A stretch of DNA of 64,000 nucleotides from Pectinophora gossypiella (GCF_024362695.1 NC_065415.1:4877438-4941437), one strand, 5' to 3'; positions 52,326 through 63,535 are shown, counted from the stretch's first letter. The notes: generated by a model from the sequence alone, not told the origin. Program-made: numbers and translations.

Positions 52326-52872
52326 TTGTAAATGTCTAAGCATGGACGATGAGGGGCCTGAGGAGAGGCGCGCGGGCAATACGCAAGTTGATCGACGTCG
52401 GTCCCCACCACGTGGCCATTTGCTAGTTCCCGTTTGTCTTAGAGACCACACGTCATACATATTTTAGTAAATTTAAAAATAATAAAGTAAAAAGTATATT
52501 GAAGCTTAAGAACTGTTTTGTTTCCAACACAAAGCCTGTACAGTAAGTCACCCGTAATGTAGTCGCATGTCTTGCATAGAGACGAAGTTATATCCGTTAC
52601 ACGAGCTATTACAAATATTGTGCTATAGTCGTCACTTACTAACAGGTTTATGTTATTCAAACGTTTGCTAAGGCTTCGTCACGTGTTCAATCAAGATAAG
52701 TCCACTGTGTGCTGTAGCCAAGAGTGCAACATACGTGTAGGCTTAAGGAAACGTGCATGAGTCTAACAATAATACACCGACTAGGATTGTATGCTACCTT
52801 GAATTAAAAATGTACACTAAGGGACAAAAAAAATCGACTCAACTTTGTTGCCGGGCGTTTGGGAAAATAACT
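52326..52872. other. Unannotated stretch
   Basis: 52370-52430 is GC-richer (GGGCCTGAGGAGAGGCGCGC). Nothing recognised. Confidence 0.35.
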
Positions 52873-53189
52873 CAGATGCGATGGAAAATTCCACTTGATA
52901 TTGACTCAGAATAATGAGCTGAATCATCCCCCTCAGTATTCGTTACGATGTCACTTACGGTTACTGTCGGTGTTAGTGACACCCCGTAACAAATACTGAG
53001 GGGGATGATTCAGACCATGATTCTGAGTTGATATCAAGTGGAATTTCCTGTCAAAAAATTCATGGTTTTTTTAAATTAATTTCTATTCCATACTTTTGCA
53101 ACGGAAAATTTCACTTGATATCAACTTAGAATCAACTTACAACCTGAATCATCCCTCAAAGTTTTCGTTACGATGTCACTAACATCCTG
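52873..53189 (+). mobile_element. MITE-A, first arm truncated
   Basis: Starts inside the first module (GATGCGATGGAAAATTCCAC). The joint is GGTTACTGTCGGTGTTAGTG. A full second module ends ATGTCACTAACATCCTG before TA (53190-53191). Confidence 0.85.
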
Positions 53190-53191
53190 TA

Positions 53192-54117
53192 TGCCACATG
53201 GCATATATTCCCAATCATTTTTGTTAACAGTTATTTTCCCAAACCCCAAAAAAAACAACTTGAGTTTTTTTTTATCCACTAGTGTAGGTTTTAAATCTCT
53301 TATCTTATATTTATTAATAAAACTGCTTAGTCACGAAAAAAAGAAAAATACAATGTTTAAAAGTAAACTATTTCTTTGTTGACCAAGTGGGTTAGTGTTA
53401 AAAATAAAATCAGGTTAGTGTGACATTGACTCACGTGCAGAGGTTCCGTACCATAAAAATCGACCACAATGATTAGATTAACCTAAAGATTATTATTTTC
53501 AATTCTGATATCATAAATAAATAGACTACACAGCCCGGTTGACAGAAAATAGATTTAAGTAGTCAAAAAATACGTTTTTTTCTACTCATTACATTTAGGA
53601 CATTTCCACCGATAGAATAAGTGACATTTAGGACGGTATGCCGTCCTAAATGTCACTTATACCTTTGCACTCGATATTCTTTAACCGTAAATGTCTAGTG
53701 AGCAATAACCTCTCTTTTACTACAATGATATCTAGATACATACGGTTATTCATATTATTATAATAATGTAGTATATACACGTGGAATGCGGTCATACATA
53801 CGTGTGTATAAGTAACCCCGTAATTTGTACCGTGGGCGGGCGAAGCGCCAAGTGATCAATAGGACATCACCATTCTTCTATTCGTCCTAAACTGGATATT
53901 ATGATGAACCGCATGTTATCAGGGGGTTTAACTGGACACCATTGACGTGGTCTTGTTAAAGCAATTAACATATTACTTACATGATTATTTTTGTTTAAGT
54001 AATCGTTTGCTTTGAAGCAATTTGTCTAAAATAACAATATTGCTATTTGTGATTTTGCCCTTATTTTTAGCTCATCGTATTCAACAAACAGTTCATTATT
54101 TTCTTGCCTGGTAGATT
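53192..54117. other. Unannotated AT-rich stretch with a hairpin
   Basis: Contains the perfect hairpin at 53617-53660 and a short MITE-D remnant (TTGAAGCAATTTGTCTAAAA) near 54013. No gene supported. Confidence 0.4.
53617..53660. repeat. Perfect 20-bp-arm hairpin
   Basis: ATAAGTGACATTTAGGACGG, a 4-base loop TATG, then its exact complement ending GTCACTTAT. ACATTTAGGACATTT at 53591 repeats part of the arm. Confidence 0.97.
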
Positions 54118-54300
54118 AATGAATGTCATAGTGGTCACCAACGCAGTTGGCTCGATTGTAGTATAAAATATATGGCGATACGGCTCACCACTTATCACGT
54201 TGGTCTAACTGAAAGCTCAGTGACGCGTATGTATTCAGTTCATATTTCGATGGATATATTTCTGGCATAATTATGAATATAATCGTGTGCTCATATTATG
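54118..54300 (+). mobile_element. SINE-6, body and tail, diverged
   Basis: GTTGGCTCGATTGTAGTATA, GGCGATACGGCTCACCACTT and ATCACGTTGGTCTAACTGAA. Confidence 0.78.
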
Positions 54301-54329
54301 TTATGATGTAAATAATACCTATTGGAGAA

Positions 54330-54385
54330 GTGTGTCAGGGACTCCTTCCCGAGTGGGAAATAGGCGTGAGTTTATGTATGTTATT
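54330..54385 (+). mobile_element. LINE-Y tail remnant
   Basis: GAAGTGTGTCAGGGACTCCT and GAGTGGGAAATAGGCGTGAG then TTTATGTATG. Confidence 0.65.
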
Positions 54386-57209
54386 ATAGGAAAATCTTCA
54401 ATCTTTTTTCTCATTGACAGACAACTTATTTATATATCATAAAACGTGTCTATCACCTCCACAAAGGGCCGCGAAAATGACATTCCAATAGTTCCGGCGT
54501 TCCGGCGACAATTTGGGTTGAGGCGATCAATTTAGGTTAGCTTTTAGATGTACGAATAGTTATTTATAAGATAGGGAATTGACAGTCAACTTTTGCGTCA
54601 GTTATGTTCTTTGGCACATAGAAAAATAAATAAGTTATCTATTATGACTTCTTTGCTGCTCAATTTGGATAAATTTTGTAGGATAAAGTGCAATCAGCCG
54701 GGGAATGGATGAAAGTTTCGTGCTCTTTTTCTGTGCTTTTTCTGTTGTTATTGTACTTATTGAAGATTTGAGCCTCCAGATCTAGGAACTATGTACACTT
54801 CACATAAAAGTTAGTTGAATTTTGTATGGGATTCATTATACCTAACAAAATATATAATTGTTAGAGCGTGTTCAGGTTAGTAGCATATTTAATAATCGAA
54901 TATCATATCGAAGGTACTTAGCCTTAATTTTTATAACAAAAAATATATTCTAAATCTTCACAAATTAATACCTACGTCTATCAGTCACCGTTTTCTTTAG
55001 ACATCTCCTAAATTGAAAGACCAATAGAAACCGATGGACCTTCCATTAAGAGGTATAGAATAACACCACACCCTAAGTTAAGGCGTGTTCGTTCACGGAA
55101 TAAGTAATATAACTTTTTTAGGTTCCTAGGCTACAAAGATAAAATAAGGTTTTATTACCTATCGCAAGCATTTTCCAAGCTGTGGACGATTTTATCTTAA
55201 CTTTCGATATGTCACACTGCACTTTTATGCTTTTCCGTTAGGTATTACAAAATTCGTTAAATAGGTGTAAAAAAATAAAGCTTTGTTAGAAATATTCGCA
55301 AAAGGTAACAAATAATTACTCATGTACGAGAACCTGTGTCTACAAAATATTATTGTAGCAGTTATAATATTGATAAAATTTGTGTTAGCTATTTTTAATG
55401 TTTATTATAGTGAGTGTAATACGTCACCATAACATTTATTTTCTTCTTTCTTATGATATTTTCTTATTTTTAGCCGTCTATTATGTTAAATGTAATATTA
55501 GATTCTAGTATAGCTTTAGTTTAGAAATCAATGAGAAAGTAAAACACATTATTTGCCTAAAAGCATTTCTGTTAGAGGAGTAACAGCGGGAAATTAAATT
55601 AGAGCGGCCCATACAGTGACGTGTGACAACTATTGTCTCGTCATGACGAATGATGTTCATAGAAATGGCGTGAATATGACATAAAAGAGTAGTTTCGAAC
55701 AAAAGTGCCGCGCGATATTCATGGATGTATCCACGTGTTCCGAATATTACACAAAAGCAAGTGATATATAAACCGAATAATATTTTTTCAAATCAAATTC
55801 AAATGGAAAAATATGTGCTATTAAAATAAATAATGCAAGAATTTAAAAAATAAATGACACAGAATGGGATATGCCAAAATATTTTAAGAATTTGTCATTT
55901 AAAATTTGATATTTTAAATGCCACTATCAACAATGCATATTTATATATTTTTAATCTCTGATATATAAATTGAAAATAAATAAATACGGAAAGGTGTTTC
56001 ATATTTGAAATACAGTTTGCTAAAAATTCGTATTACAAACTCAATACTACTGAAATGAAATCCCAACTAAATCCCCGAAACTATACCATAATACCCCGCT
56101 ACATTTCATTCAAAAGCGAGCTCTACTGGAAGTATTTTCGTTCTAAATTCCAATAGAGCGGTGTCCACTGATGGCAAAGTTGCGAAGTCTTCCAAATGCA
56201 ACCGCAGGGATCTAGATGAGTCTATAGGTAATATAACAGTTACAGTCCGACCGTCTACAATGCTCATTGTTGAAAATAGAATCTGGATTTAGGAAGATCG
56301 ATTTCAAAATATAGTCCTTTAAGTTGTTATACGACGAAAGTAAGATACGTCAGATATAGTTATATTGTCTCGTATATTTGATTTTTAAGTGACTTGCATT
56401 TTGGTTTGATTTTCAGTGTGCGCAATAGAAAATTATATAGATGGGATATTGGCGTTTTTTTTTTCAGAAATTTTTATCTTAGTTATTTTTATTATTTTCC
56501 GCGTGGTATCTGTCCTGTTCAATGTAATGTACCTGTCTGTTTGTGTCTGTGATGTCCGAAAATAATAAATGCAATACAATACAATACAAATACACTTTAT
56601 TGCATCAAAATAAAAAGAAATAATACATTTTTCTTTCTTTCTCTCTTTAAAATATTTTAAGTGATATATATAGAAATATATCCAATTAGCTTATTTTAAT
56701 GGTCAATTGTCATATACTTACTACATAATGTAGATAAATATACCTTAATTATTGAGTTGCTAATCTGAAACGAATATGTCAAAAAATATATAAGTCACTG
56801 CAACTAGTACTTTTCCATTTTGTTTTGTTGTTTGTGTAAATGAAAGAGATATTTTAATAGCTTTACCTGTAAAGGCCAGTCAAACTCGGTCACGTCATAA
56901 ACCATTTCCCTAGAGTGCGGCCATTCTTTACGGATGACCTAATAATAAAAAATAAAACTAACTACACATGTTATTAAGTTATATTTTACAGTGACACTAT
57001 CCGGGGAACACAGGCCATTTATTTAAAGTCGTGTAAAAATATTTTTTAAGAGGCGCCACCTGGTTGTAGTATAAGTTTGTAAAAAATACCGAGAGAATTT
57101 CCAATCAGTATTAGAACCATTTATTCAATACAATTATCATGAACAAACGTGTTGTAGGCATTTTTTCATTTTTGACTCTAAGTCATTTCGCAAAGTCAAG
57201 TCTTTTCAG
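54386..57209. other. Long AT-rich stretch, almost featureless
   Basis: No supported gene. AATACAATACAATACAAATA CACTTTATTGC near 56575 resembles a minus-strand LINE tail. No foldback longer than about 12 bp stood out. Confidence 0.45.
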
Positions 57210-57420
57210 GCTTGAATCACCTGATTGTCCGAAAAAGTAAGATGATTCCGTGCTTCGGAGGGCACGTTAAGCCGTTGGTCCCGGCTATTAGTCGTAAAAA
57301 CACCTCCACCAACCCGCAGTGGAGCAGCGTGGTGGAGTATGCTCCATACCCCCTCCGGTTGATTGAGGGGAGGCCTGTGCCCAGCAGTGGGACGTACATA
57401 GGTTGTTTATGTATGTATGT
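57210..57420 (+). mobile_element. SINE-3, 5'-truncated
   Basis: CAGGCTTGAATCACCTGATT, core GTGCTTCGGAGGGCACGTTA, AACACCTCCACCAACCCGCA, and GTGCCCAGCAGTGGGACGTA ending in GTTTATGTATGTATGTAG. The head and B box are missing, as expected from incomplete reverse transcription. Confidence 0.9.
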
Positions 57421-57450
57421 AGATTAGTACGTTAAGTCCCAATAAATAGG

Positions 57451-57512
57451 TTTTTTTTTGACGTGACTATTTGTAGATTTGCCACAGATGGCATTAACTA
57501 CTTGGCCGGAAC
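57451..57512 (-). mobile_element. Retroposon P, 3' end
   Basis: TTTTTTTTGACGTGACTATT TGTAGATTTGCC to ACTACTTGGCCGGAACAATA. Confidence 0.8.
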
Positions 57513-57635
57513 AATAAATAGGGAAAGGCGACAACGTAATCGAATAAAATGTATCTGAATAACAAGACACTGTCGCTTCTTCTGCACGTTTGCAACTTCA
57601 CTGAGACCCCTGTAGGCTCTGCACAGCAACAGGCC

Positions 57636-57757
57636 GAGCGCGGCTCGAATTATATCGAGGCCTTCGACCAATAGCTGTATAACGTCCATCTACGTAGATA
57701 GCATTCGTATTGTTTATTGGTCGAAGCGCTCAATATAATTCGCACCGCGCGCGGCGT
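57636..57757. mobile_element. Possible foldback element
   Basis: GCGCGGCTCGAATTATATCG AGGCCTTCGACCAATA faces TATTGGTCGAAGCGCTCAAT ATAATTCGCACCGCGCGC. Arms are about 40 bp and imperfect, with a 43-bp centre. No TSD was found. Confidence 0.6.
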
Positions 57758-58643
57758 GGTTATCGTGAAGACCCGGCTAGACTATCATAAATACGTTATT
57801 CAATACATTATAATACATAAACGAAAGAATCATGAAATTAAACGTCATTCTAAGAGATCAGTGATGCCTAAGTTTAGTAACTTCCGCATATCTAAATGCT
57901 ACCTTGAAATGGTGGCGACATCTACTAAAATATTCACACTGACAAATCAGTTCCCTTTGCCTTCTTCCTTGTCTTCAGGAAAGAAAAAGTGAGAAAATAA
58001 ACAAGTAGGAAAATGCTTTTAAATATAGATCCACAGGGACTGAAATATTCTTATTTGCTTTATTTCTCTTCCCTTCCGATCGAGTTAATTAAAATTCTTT
58101 TGACGGATTATTCTTTTGAGAACATCATAAAACTTCCCTTTGTGATGGCCCTCGGAGAGAACTAAACAAATATAATTTTCAATTTATTATTAACTGAATT
58201 CTTATTTATTTGTTTTTATATTAAGTTTTTTATAGTTGCTTCTGGGCAGAACCCAACTTCAACCTTAAAAATTCACTGGCATATTTAAAAATTACACATA
58301 AGTAATTGAAACTATAGTTTAGTACTTAATTGCCATTTTTATTTATTTATTTATTTATTATACCTTTTACGATCACGACATTACAGTGCCGAAGCGCTAA
58401 TGCGCCATGAAAGTTAAATAGAAGCACACACAGGTGTCATTAATAGAGAATTACAAAACAGAAATCACAAAAATCACAATACTTAAACTAAAATTAAATT
58501 AAATTAATTAATTAATTATCTTAAGACTAAGTACTTAAAATAATTTATCATTCCTAAAAGCAACCCAACTGATGATAGGTCAACCAAATAAACTGAACGT
58601 TTAAATATTTTTTTAGTAAGTAAATCAACTAGCTAGTTAGTTG
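57758..58643. other. Unannotated stretch, LINE-like tail near 58340
   Basis: A 91-codon plus frame (57717-57992) starts in the foldback arm and has no domain. TTATTTATTTATTTATTTAT at 58340 looks like a minus-strand LINE tail. Confidence 0.35.
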
Positions 58644-58745
58644 CTGTGGTCCTGTGGTTCAGCAAGCCGGAGAAAACGGGGAGCATAGATTCGGAACCCG
58701 GCACCGGATTTGCACTAATGAGTCATTAATTTATCATAAATGCAA
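58644..58745 (+). mobile_element. SINE-6, tRNA-like head
   Basis: TTGCTGTGGTCCTGTGGTTC (A-box region) and AGATTCGGAACCCGGCACCG (B-box region) precede CTAATGAGTCATTAATTTAT. This copy shows the head that other SINE-6 copies have lost. Confidence 0.75.
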
Positions 58746-58819
58746 AAAATGGTGTAGTAAACATTGTACGCTACAAAGTGAATAGCACTTACTTAGTGCA
58801 GCAGATGGTGCAACTGTTT

Positions 58820-59093
58820 GTACCGACCCCGATACCGACCCCGCCGGCGTGGTCGACGATTTCCCTCATTCAGCGCTTATCGCTATCGACCGAGTCGGGT
58901 CGATTAATTCTTTCAAATATTTTTCCTCTCAGACGACGCCCTGAGCCGAGGTTCGCGCCCAACTGGGCACCCTCAGGCCTGTTGTCTTAAACGTTGTACC
59001 GGGTGAGAGCCTTCAGCGCTCCCCATTTGTCCGGCCAAGTAGTTAATGCCATCTGCGGCAAATCTACAATAAGTCACGTCAAAAAAAAAAAAA
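58820..59093 (+). mobile_element. Retroposon P, longest copy with poly(A)
   Basis: TTGTACCGACCCCGATACCG, CAGCGCTTATCGCTATCGAC, GACGCCCTGAGCCGAGGTTC, TGTACCGGGTGAGAGCCTTC and AATGCCATCTGCGGCAAATC end in CACGTC followed by at least 13 A. The poly(A) fixes the strand of the family. No Pol III boxes or long ORF are visible, so it may be a LINE 3' UTR or a SINE. Confidence 0.88.
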
Positions 59094-59429
59094 ACTGTTT
59101 GTACCGGACACTTACATGCGCGCTCGGCGTCATGAGTTGCTGGTGCGGCCTCACGCGCGGACGCAGGCTCACCGCCATTCGCCGGTACTTCGCGCTCTTG
59201 ACTTGCTGAACTCCGTCCTCGATGCGGCGCCACATTGCGACTTGTTTGCGAGTACGATTGAGTGTGTGATGCGTGACAGTAGGACAGTATTTGAACCACT
59301 TATGCCTGTTAGTTCTGTTATATAATGTTTTATTTTATGTGTTTTATATATTATGTCGAAACTTGTTTGTAACGGTATGGATTTCTGTTATGTTGCAAAT
59401 GTAATAAATGAATAAATAAATGCAGTTTT
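59094..59429. other. Mixed-composition stretch
   Basis: GC-richer at 59100-59280 with frames on both strands. TTATGTATTAATAAATGAAT-like AATAAATGAATAAATAAATG near 59402 suggests a LINE 3' end. Nothing firmly identified. Confidence 0.35.
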
Positions 59430-59505
59430 TTGTCTGTAAACAACCGGACCTGGCAAATCTTCAGGTTAGGTAAGCGGACCCTGTGAAACACAGGATAATG
59501 GAGAT
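59430..59505 (+). mobile_element. SINE-4, 3' fragment
   Basis: CCGGACCTGGCAAATCTTCA GG and GCGGACCCTGTGAAACACAG. Confidence 0.8.
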
Positions 59506-59526
59506 GATGTCATTTTTACTAACACA

Positions 59527-59820
59527 GGCTTGATCATTACAGGCGAAACGGCTCGTCACCTGCCATATTGGTCTTACAGAAAACTCGGTGAGGTGTGGGT
59601 ACAGTCATGACTAATATCATATACCCACTTTAGAACCCTGTCGCACTATCATATTTGACATTTCATTAAGACTTCCGGTTTAATTTGTCAAAAAATTTAA
59701 TGTGACATGGTATCAAAGTGTATCATATTAGTACTCGTGACCGTACTTAGTTCATCTTGTGACTAATCTGTCATCTGACTACCCCAATTGGAATATAGTC
59801 GTGAGATTATGTTATGTGTT
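59527..59820 (+). mobile_element. SINE-6, split by MITE-B
   Basis: GAAACGGCTCGTCACCTGCC to GGTGAGGTGTGGG (59599), then CTTAGTTCATCTTGTGACTA (59746) to GTCGTGAGATTATGTTATG. The two halves join to the usual SINE-6 order once the MITE and one TA are removed. Confidence 0.85.
59602..59743 (+). mobile_element. MITE-B nested in SINE-6
   Basis: CAGTCATGACTAATATCATA to TAGTACTCGTGACCG, exactly 142 bp, between TA at 59600-59601 and 59744-59745. SINE-6 gives the empty-site sequence, so the TA duplication is direct evidence. Confidence 0.92.
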
Positions 59821-61324
59821 ATTAAATCTACGTGACCGCGTTTGGAATAAGACTTATCGGAGCTGCTAACGCTCCTTTTAAACGAAACATCTGTTTTAGT
59901 ACCATTATAATATTTTTCTTCCTCCGCTATTATGCGATTATCGTCTAAGCAATAAGGCTGCAACGAGGCAGCGTTCTAATATTAAGGTCAGCCCATTACG
60001 TCCTGCATAATATGACGGGTGGTGTTAATTTTATACCATTGTACTCTCTTTAGCCCTCACAGTAGGCTTATGGGAGTTTTACGCGGTTTTATAATAGCCT
60101 TTCTTTACGGATACTTCGCTATTTCACGGTACAATGGTCGGGTTTTAATTGTAGACGTTTCGATTGTGTCGAATGATATTGTTATTAGGTTCAAGAGTAG
60201 TTTTATTGTTACCTTTTATTACGTGACGGAGTCTTAAAATTGCGTCAAGTTGTGGGAAGAGAAAACTCAAGGGTTATTGGATGCATCATAATCATGTTTA
60301 TTGCCAGATGTGTCAAGTATTTTTTATTTTTCCTGCTGGCCACCTTATATATAATATCTCATCATCATCATGATCATCATCAATCAGTCTGTATCATCCC
60401 ACTGCGAGTATGGGCCTCCTCCATTTGGCACCATTTTCTCCGGTCTTGCGGTAACCTCATTTACAACTTTCCCGCCGTTGCAATGATATCAAATAATATC
60501 TACATACACACAGAAATTCACGCCTACAATCCTTAAAGGGGTCGGCAGAGCCACAAGTAATCTAAGAAAAGTTGCAGCCACTGTTCATACGAAGGCCTAA
60601 GATGGATACCATGCACCACGAACACCTAAGTCACTAAAACCAAACTGGTATTAACCAGAAAAGCTGGTGAACAATTTCACTTGGTGACCTGTAATACTCT
60701 TGTATCTAATTTAGGGACCAGTCTCAAAAATAAATTGATTAAGATTCAAACATTTATTATTGGCTTTTATATACTCATACATTGTTTAGTTTTAAAATCA
60801 TTAATTGTTTTATGAAAAAATAAATTGAAATTTATTACAAAAACCAAACCAACAATATTACCATATAATATTTATTGAACATAAATACCCACATTGTTTG
60901 AGTTTTATGCGGTTATTATCATAATTAAAACACATAATTCCGGGTTCTTACCGCATTAAAATCAGGGATATGAGACTCCCGACATATCAACACTGTTGAA
61001 ACCTTCAAGCGGGCGCGCGTAGTCGAATCGACCGCGCTTAGGACATTTTCGTTCATATTATTATTATTACCTATTACATTTATTTGTCACTTTTAGTACC
61101 CTGTCGCTATGTCATTGGGAGTAAAACAAAGAATAAACCGTGGCTCGGGGCGCTTCCACCACTCCACAGATCGCAATTGTTTTATTCCCGGTGCGGTGGA
61201 AATCCAAGCACTTTTCGGATTATTATACATAGCGGGATCCTTGAAGACATCACACGCCAATTTTAATTAGGTTACTAATTGTTTTTTTTTCATAATTTTG
61301 ATTACCCGCTTGAAGGTTAACTCT
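59821..61324. other. Largely unannotated; LINE tail and retroposon bits
   Basis: CATCATCATCATGATCATCA then CCCACTGCGAGTATGGGCCT (about 60360-60440) is a diverged RTE-like tail on the minus strand. 60541-60600 repeats 49413-49500. Plus frames at 60019-60536 have no domain. Confidence 0.4.
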
Positions 61325-61385
61325 AACAACATGGTTGATGGGGTTTGTAATCCACCTTACAACCCACGCGATAGAGGAAGAAGAA
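61325..61385 (+). mobile_element. SINE-1, last 60 bp
   Basis: GGTTGATGGGGTTTGTAATC to CCCACGCGATAGAGGAAG. Confidence 0.7.
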
Positions 61386-61740
61386 TACTGCTGCAACGGG
61401 ATGATGTCATTATCATCATCACTGGGTAAGAACCCGGTATTATGTGTTTTAATTGTAAATACCTACAGTTTTAATCTGTCTATCTCGGGCGCCAGTCTAC
61501 GCCATCAGTCCACCACAAAATGAAAGGAATACAATCGCAACCGCGGTATTGCGAAGTCACCTTTTTTTCACTAACAAACGTGAAAGGCCTACGAGTACAT
61601 AAAACCTTCCTTTACTTACCCACAGTTCCTCTCTGATGCAAATTCGCTGAAAGCCTGATACGTATTCGTGGTTGTGATTGTATTTACATACACGCGTTCT
61701 ACTACTTTTTTTAGGGATTTTCGCCTGCTACTTTAATATA
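61386..61740. other. Unannotated stretch
   Basis: Nothing recognised. Confidence 0.35.
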
Positions 61741-61916
61741 CAGGGTGTTAGTGACACCGTAAAGAATACTTGGGGTGATTCAGACCATGATTCTGAGGTT
61801 GATATCAAGTGGAATTTCTTGTAGGAAAATTCATGAAAATCTTTGTATTTTTTAAAATTATTATAATGAGCTGAATCAACCCGCTCAGTATTCGTTACGA
61901 TGTCACTTACACCCTG
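61741..61916 (+). mobile_element. MITE-A, 176-bp short form
   Basis: CAGGGTGTTAGTGACACCGT to ATGTCACTTACACCCTG, TA at 61739-61740 and 61917-61918. It has one module only, with the right arm's inner part deleted. Confidence 0.88.
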
Positions 61917-62014
61917 TATAGCTAACTACGTTAACATATTTTATTAAACCTGAAGAAATAATCCGTTTTTATCTAGGCGAAGAACATTCTCAATCGAGGA
62001 GCGTGGTTCAAACT

Positions 62015-62036
62015 GAGAGAGAGAGAGAGAGAGAGA
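62015..62036. repeat. (GA)11 microsatellite
   Basis: Perfect GA run. It lies before AAAACGTTTATTC, so it may be an old LINE tail. Confidence 0.95.
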
Positions 62037-62049
62037 AAACGTTTATTCA

Positions 62050-62230
62050 AACAAACTGGTAACGGGCTTGCACCAGTGAGTTATTAATTTATGCAGTTTC
62101 CAATAACACAATATGCTCGATCATTATAGGCGATACAGCTCACTACCTATCACGTTGGTTTTACATTAAAAGCTCAGTGTGTTGTGGGTACTTAGTCTCT
62201 GATTACTCCAACTGACACACAATCGTTATG
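62050..62230 (+). mobile_element. SINE-6, body
   Basis: AACGGGCTTGCACCAGTGAG, ATAGGCGATACAGCTCACTA, TATCACGTTGGTTTTACATT. MITE-B starts right at its end. Confidence 0.8.
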
Positions 62231-62232
62231 TA

Positions 62233-62309
62233 CAGTCATGAGCCCACTTTAGAACCCTGTCGCACTATCATATTTGACATTTAAAGTTTTCAAAAAGTTA
62301 ATTTGACCG
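62233..62309 (+). mobile_element. MITE-B, 77-bp internally deleted form
   Basis: CAGTCATGAGCCCACTTTAG to TTAATTTGACCG, TA at 62231-62232 and 62310-62311. The left arm and the right half have both lost pieces compared with the 142-bp form. Confidence 0.75.
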
Positions 62310-62543
62310 TACACAAGGTTATGAGGCACAATAATTGCCATTGAAGTCAAATTAATAAGGCGATGATCACACGACGCGGATTTTTGTAGCGAAGCGCGGC
62401 GAGGCGGTGTGTTCATGTGTTAGGTTAGGTTAAGAATCGCTTTAATAAAGCAAAAAGTAATTATCGTACTCACACCTGTAACTATTCTTCAGAAAAAATG
62501 ACGAAATATAAACATATTTTAGAACAAGAAAACAAAAGAACTC
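62310..62543. other. Short unannotated stretch
   Basis: GTAGCGAAGCGCGGCGAGGC at 62387 is CG-rich, followed by TTAGGTTAGGTTAAG. Two TTAGG units are too few to call telomeric. Confidence 0.35.
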
Positions 62544-62696
62544 GCGGTTTAAAAAGGCCACGTCAAAGTAATTCACCTACAAAAGCTATATTGCAATTTC
62601 CATTTGCGCAAATGAAATTAAGTTTACAATGTCCACAACTGTGAAAAAGCAATATTGATTTTTTTTGACGAAGTACTTCATTATTGTCTTTAAACT
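62544..62696. mobile_element. MITE-D, degraded copy
   Basis: GGTTTAAAAAGGCCACGTCA AAGTAATTCACCT and GAAGTACTTCATTATTGTCT TTAAAC are the two eroded arms. Confidence 0.75.
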
Positions 62697-63128
62697 AGAT
62701 TTTTCTACATCTTTCTGTTATTAACAAACACCAACCAATGCCAAATATATAAAGATAAGAATGTACGTAAATATACAAGTACCTATTGCTGCTTTATATT
62801 CAACAAATTCCTTTGTATTTCCTTATCAGACAAGACTTCCAGCTATGCGAGAACATACGACTGTTTGAATTAATTAATCTAACTTTCCGACCTTGGTTAC
62901 ACATATTGTCGTCAAGACGAAATTTCTAGAATATTCTTCGAATCACATTCAGTTCAGACTTGTCTTGATGAGTCTCGACTTCATTTCTTATTTTAATTAA
63001 ATCTCTTGTATTGTATTGTACGAGGAAAAGGGTAAGTACAGAAAGGATAATTAATACCAATCCGTCTCTGAAAATAAAATCTTGAAGGAATGTGTCGGAA
63101 TTAGATTAGATTGTATATCAATATTTTA
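62697..63128. other. Unannotated AT-rich stretch
   Basis: Nothing recognised. Confidence 0.4.
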
Positions 63129-63162
63129 TGTTTTTTTTTTTTTTTTTTTATTTTTTTTTTTT
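63129..63162. repeat. Poly(T) tract
   Basis: About 34 bases, nearly all T with one A. Could be the tail of a minus-strand retroposon, but no body is recognisable upstream. Confidence 0.9.
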
Positions 63163-63170
63163 AAAAAGAA

Positions 63171-63351
63171 CGTCTAGGTCCCTGTGCCGAGGTTTTTCTT
63201 GCAGCTTCTTTTCCCCGGCTATACAGGTTGTGAGAAGCTGCAGTAGTTTTAGGCGGATGAGACGTTCGTTATGTAAAAATTGACGATTCAAAGTGTAACT
63301 ATGTTACCTACTGAATAAAGATATTTTTGAATTTTGAATTTTGAATTTTGA
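63171..63351 (+). mobile_element. LINE 3' end with TTGAATTT tail
   Basis: CCTGTGCCGAGGTTTTTCTT, CAGTAGTTTTAGGCGGATGA, TGTAACTATGTTACCTACTG, AATAAAGA, then TTTGAATTTTGAATTTTGAA. The GCAGCTTCT / AGAAGCTGC pair can form a stem. Inverted partner at 23862-23990. Confidence 0.85.
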
Positions 63352-63479
63352 TTCTATAAAAGACAAAGGAGAGTTTCGTTTAAAGAAATCTACAAACGAT
63401 CGTTTTCACAAGTACAAAAATTCAACAGAGAAAGGCACTTGGGAACCCCAGTAAACTTTTATGACAACCATGTCATATA

Positions 63480-63535
63480 TAAATACAATAACGCCCATTT
63501 CCAATTGGGGAGCCAGAGACTATGGAATTCAACTT
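63480..63535 (-). mobile_element. LINE-Y tail remnant
   Basis: CGCCCATTTCCAATTGGGGA and GACTATGGAATTCAACTTGA. Confidence 0.6.

Noticed and set aside
62420..62436. Telomeric TTAGG repeat
   Set aside because: Only two to three units, which is expected by chance in AT-rich DNA.
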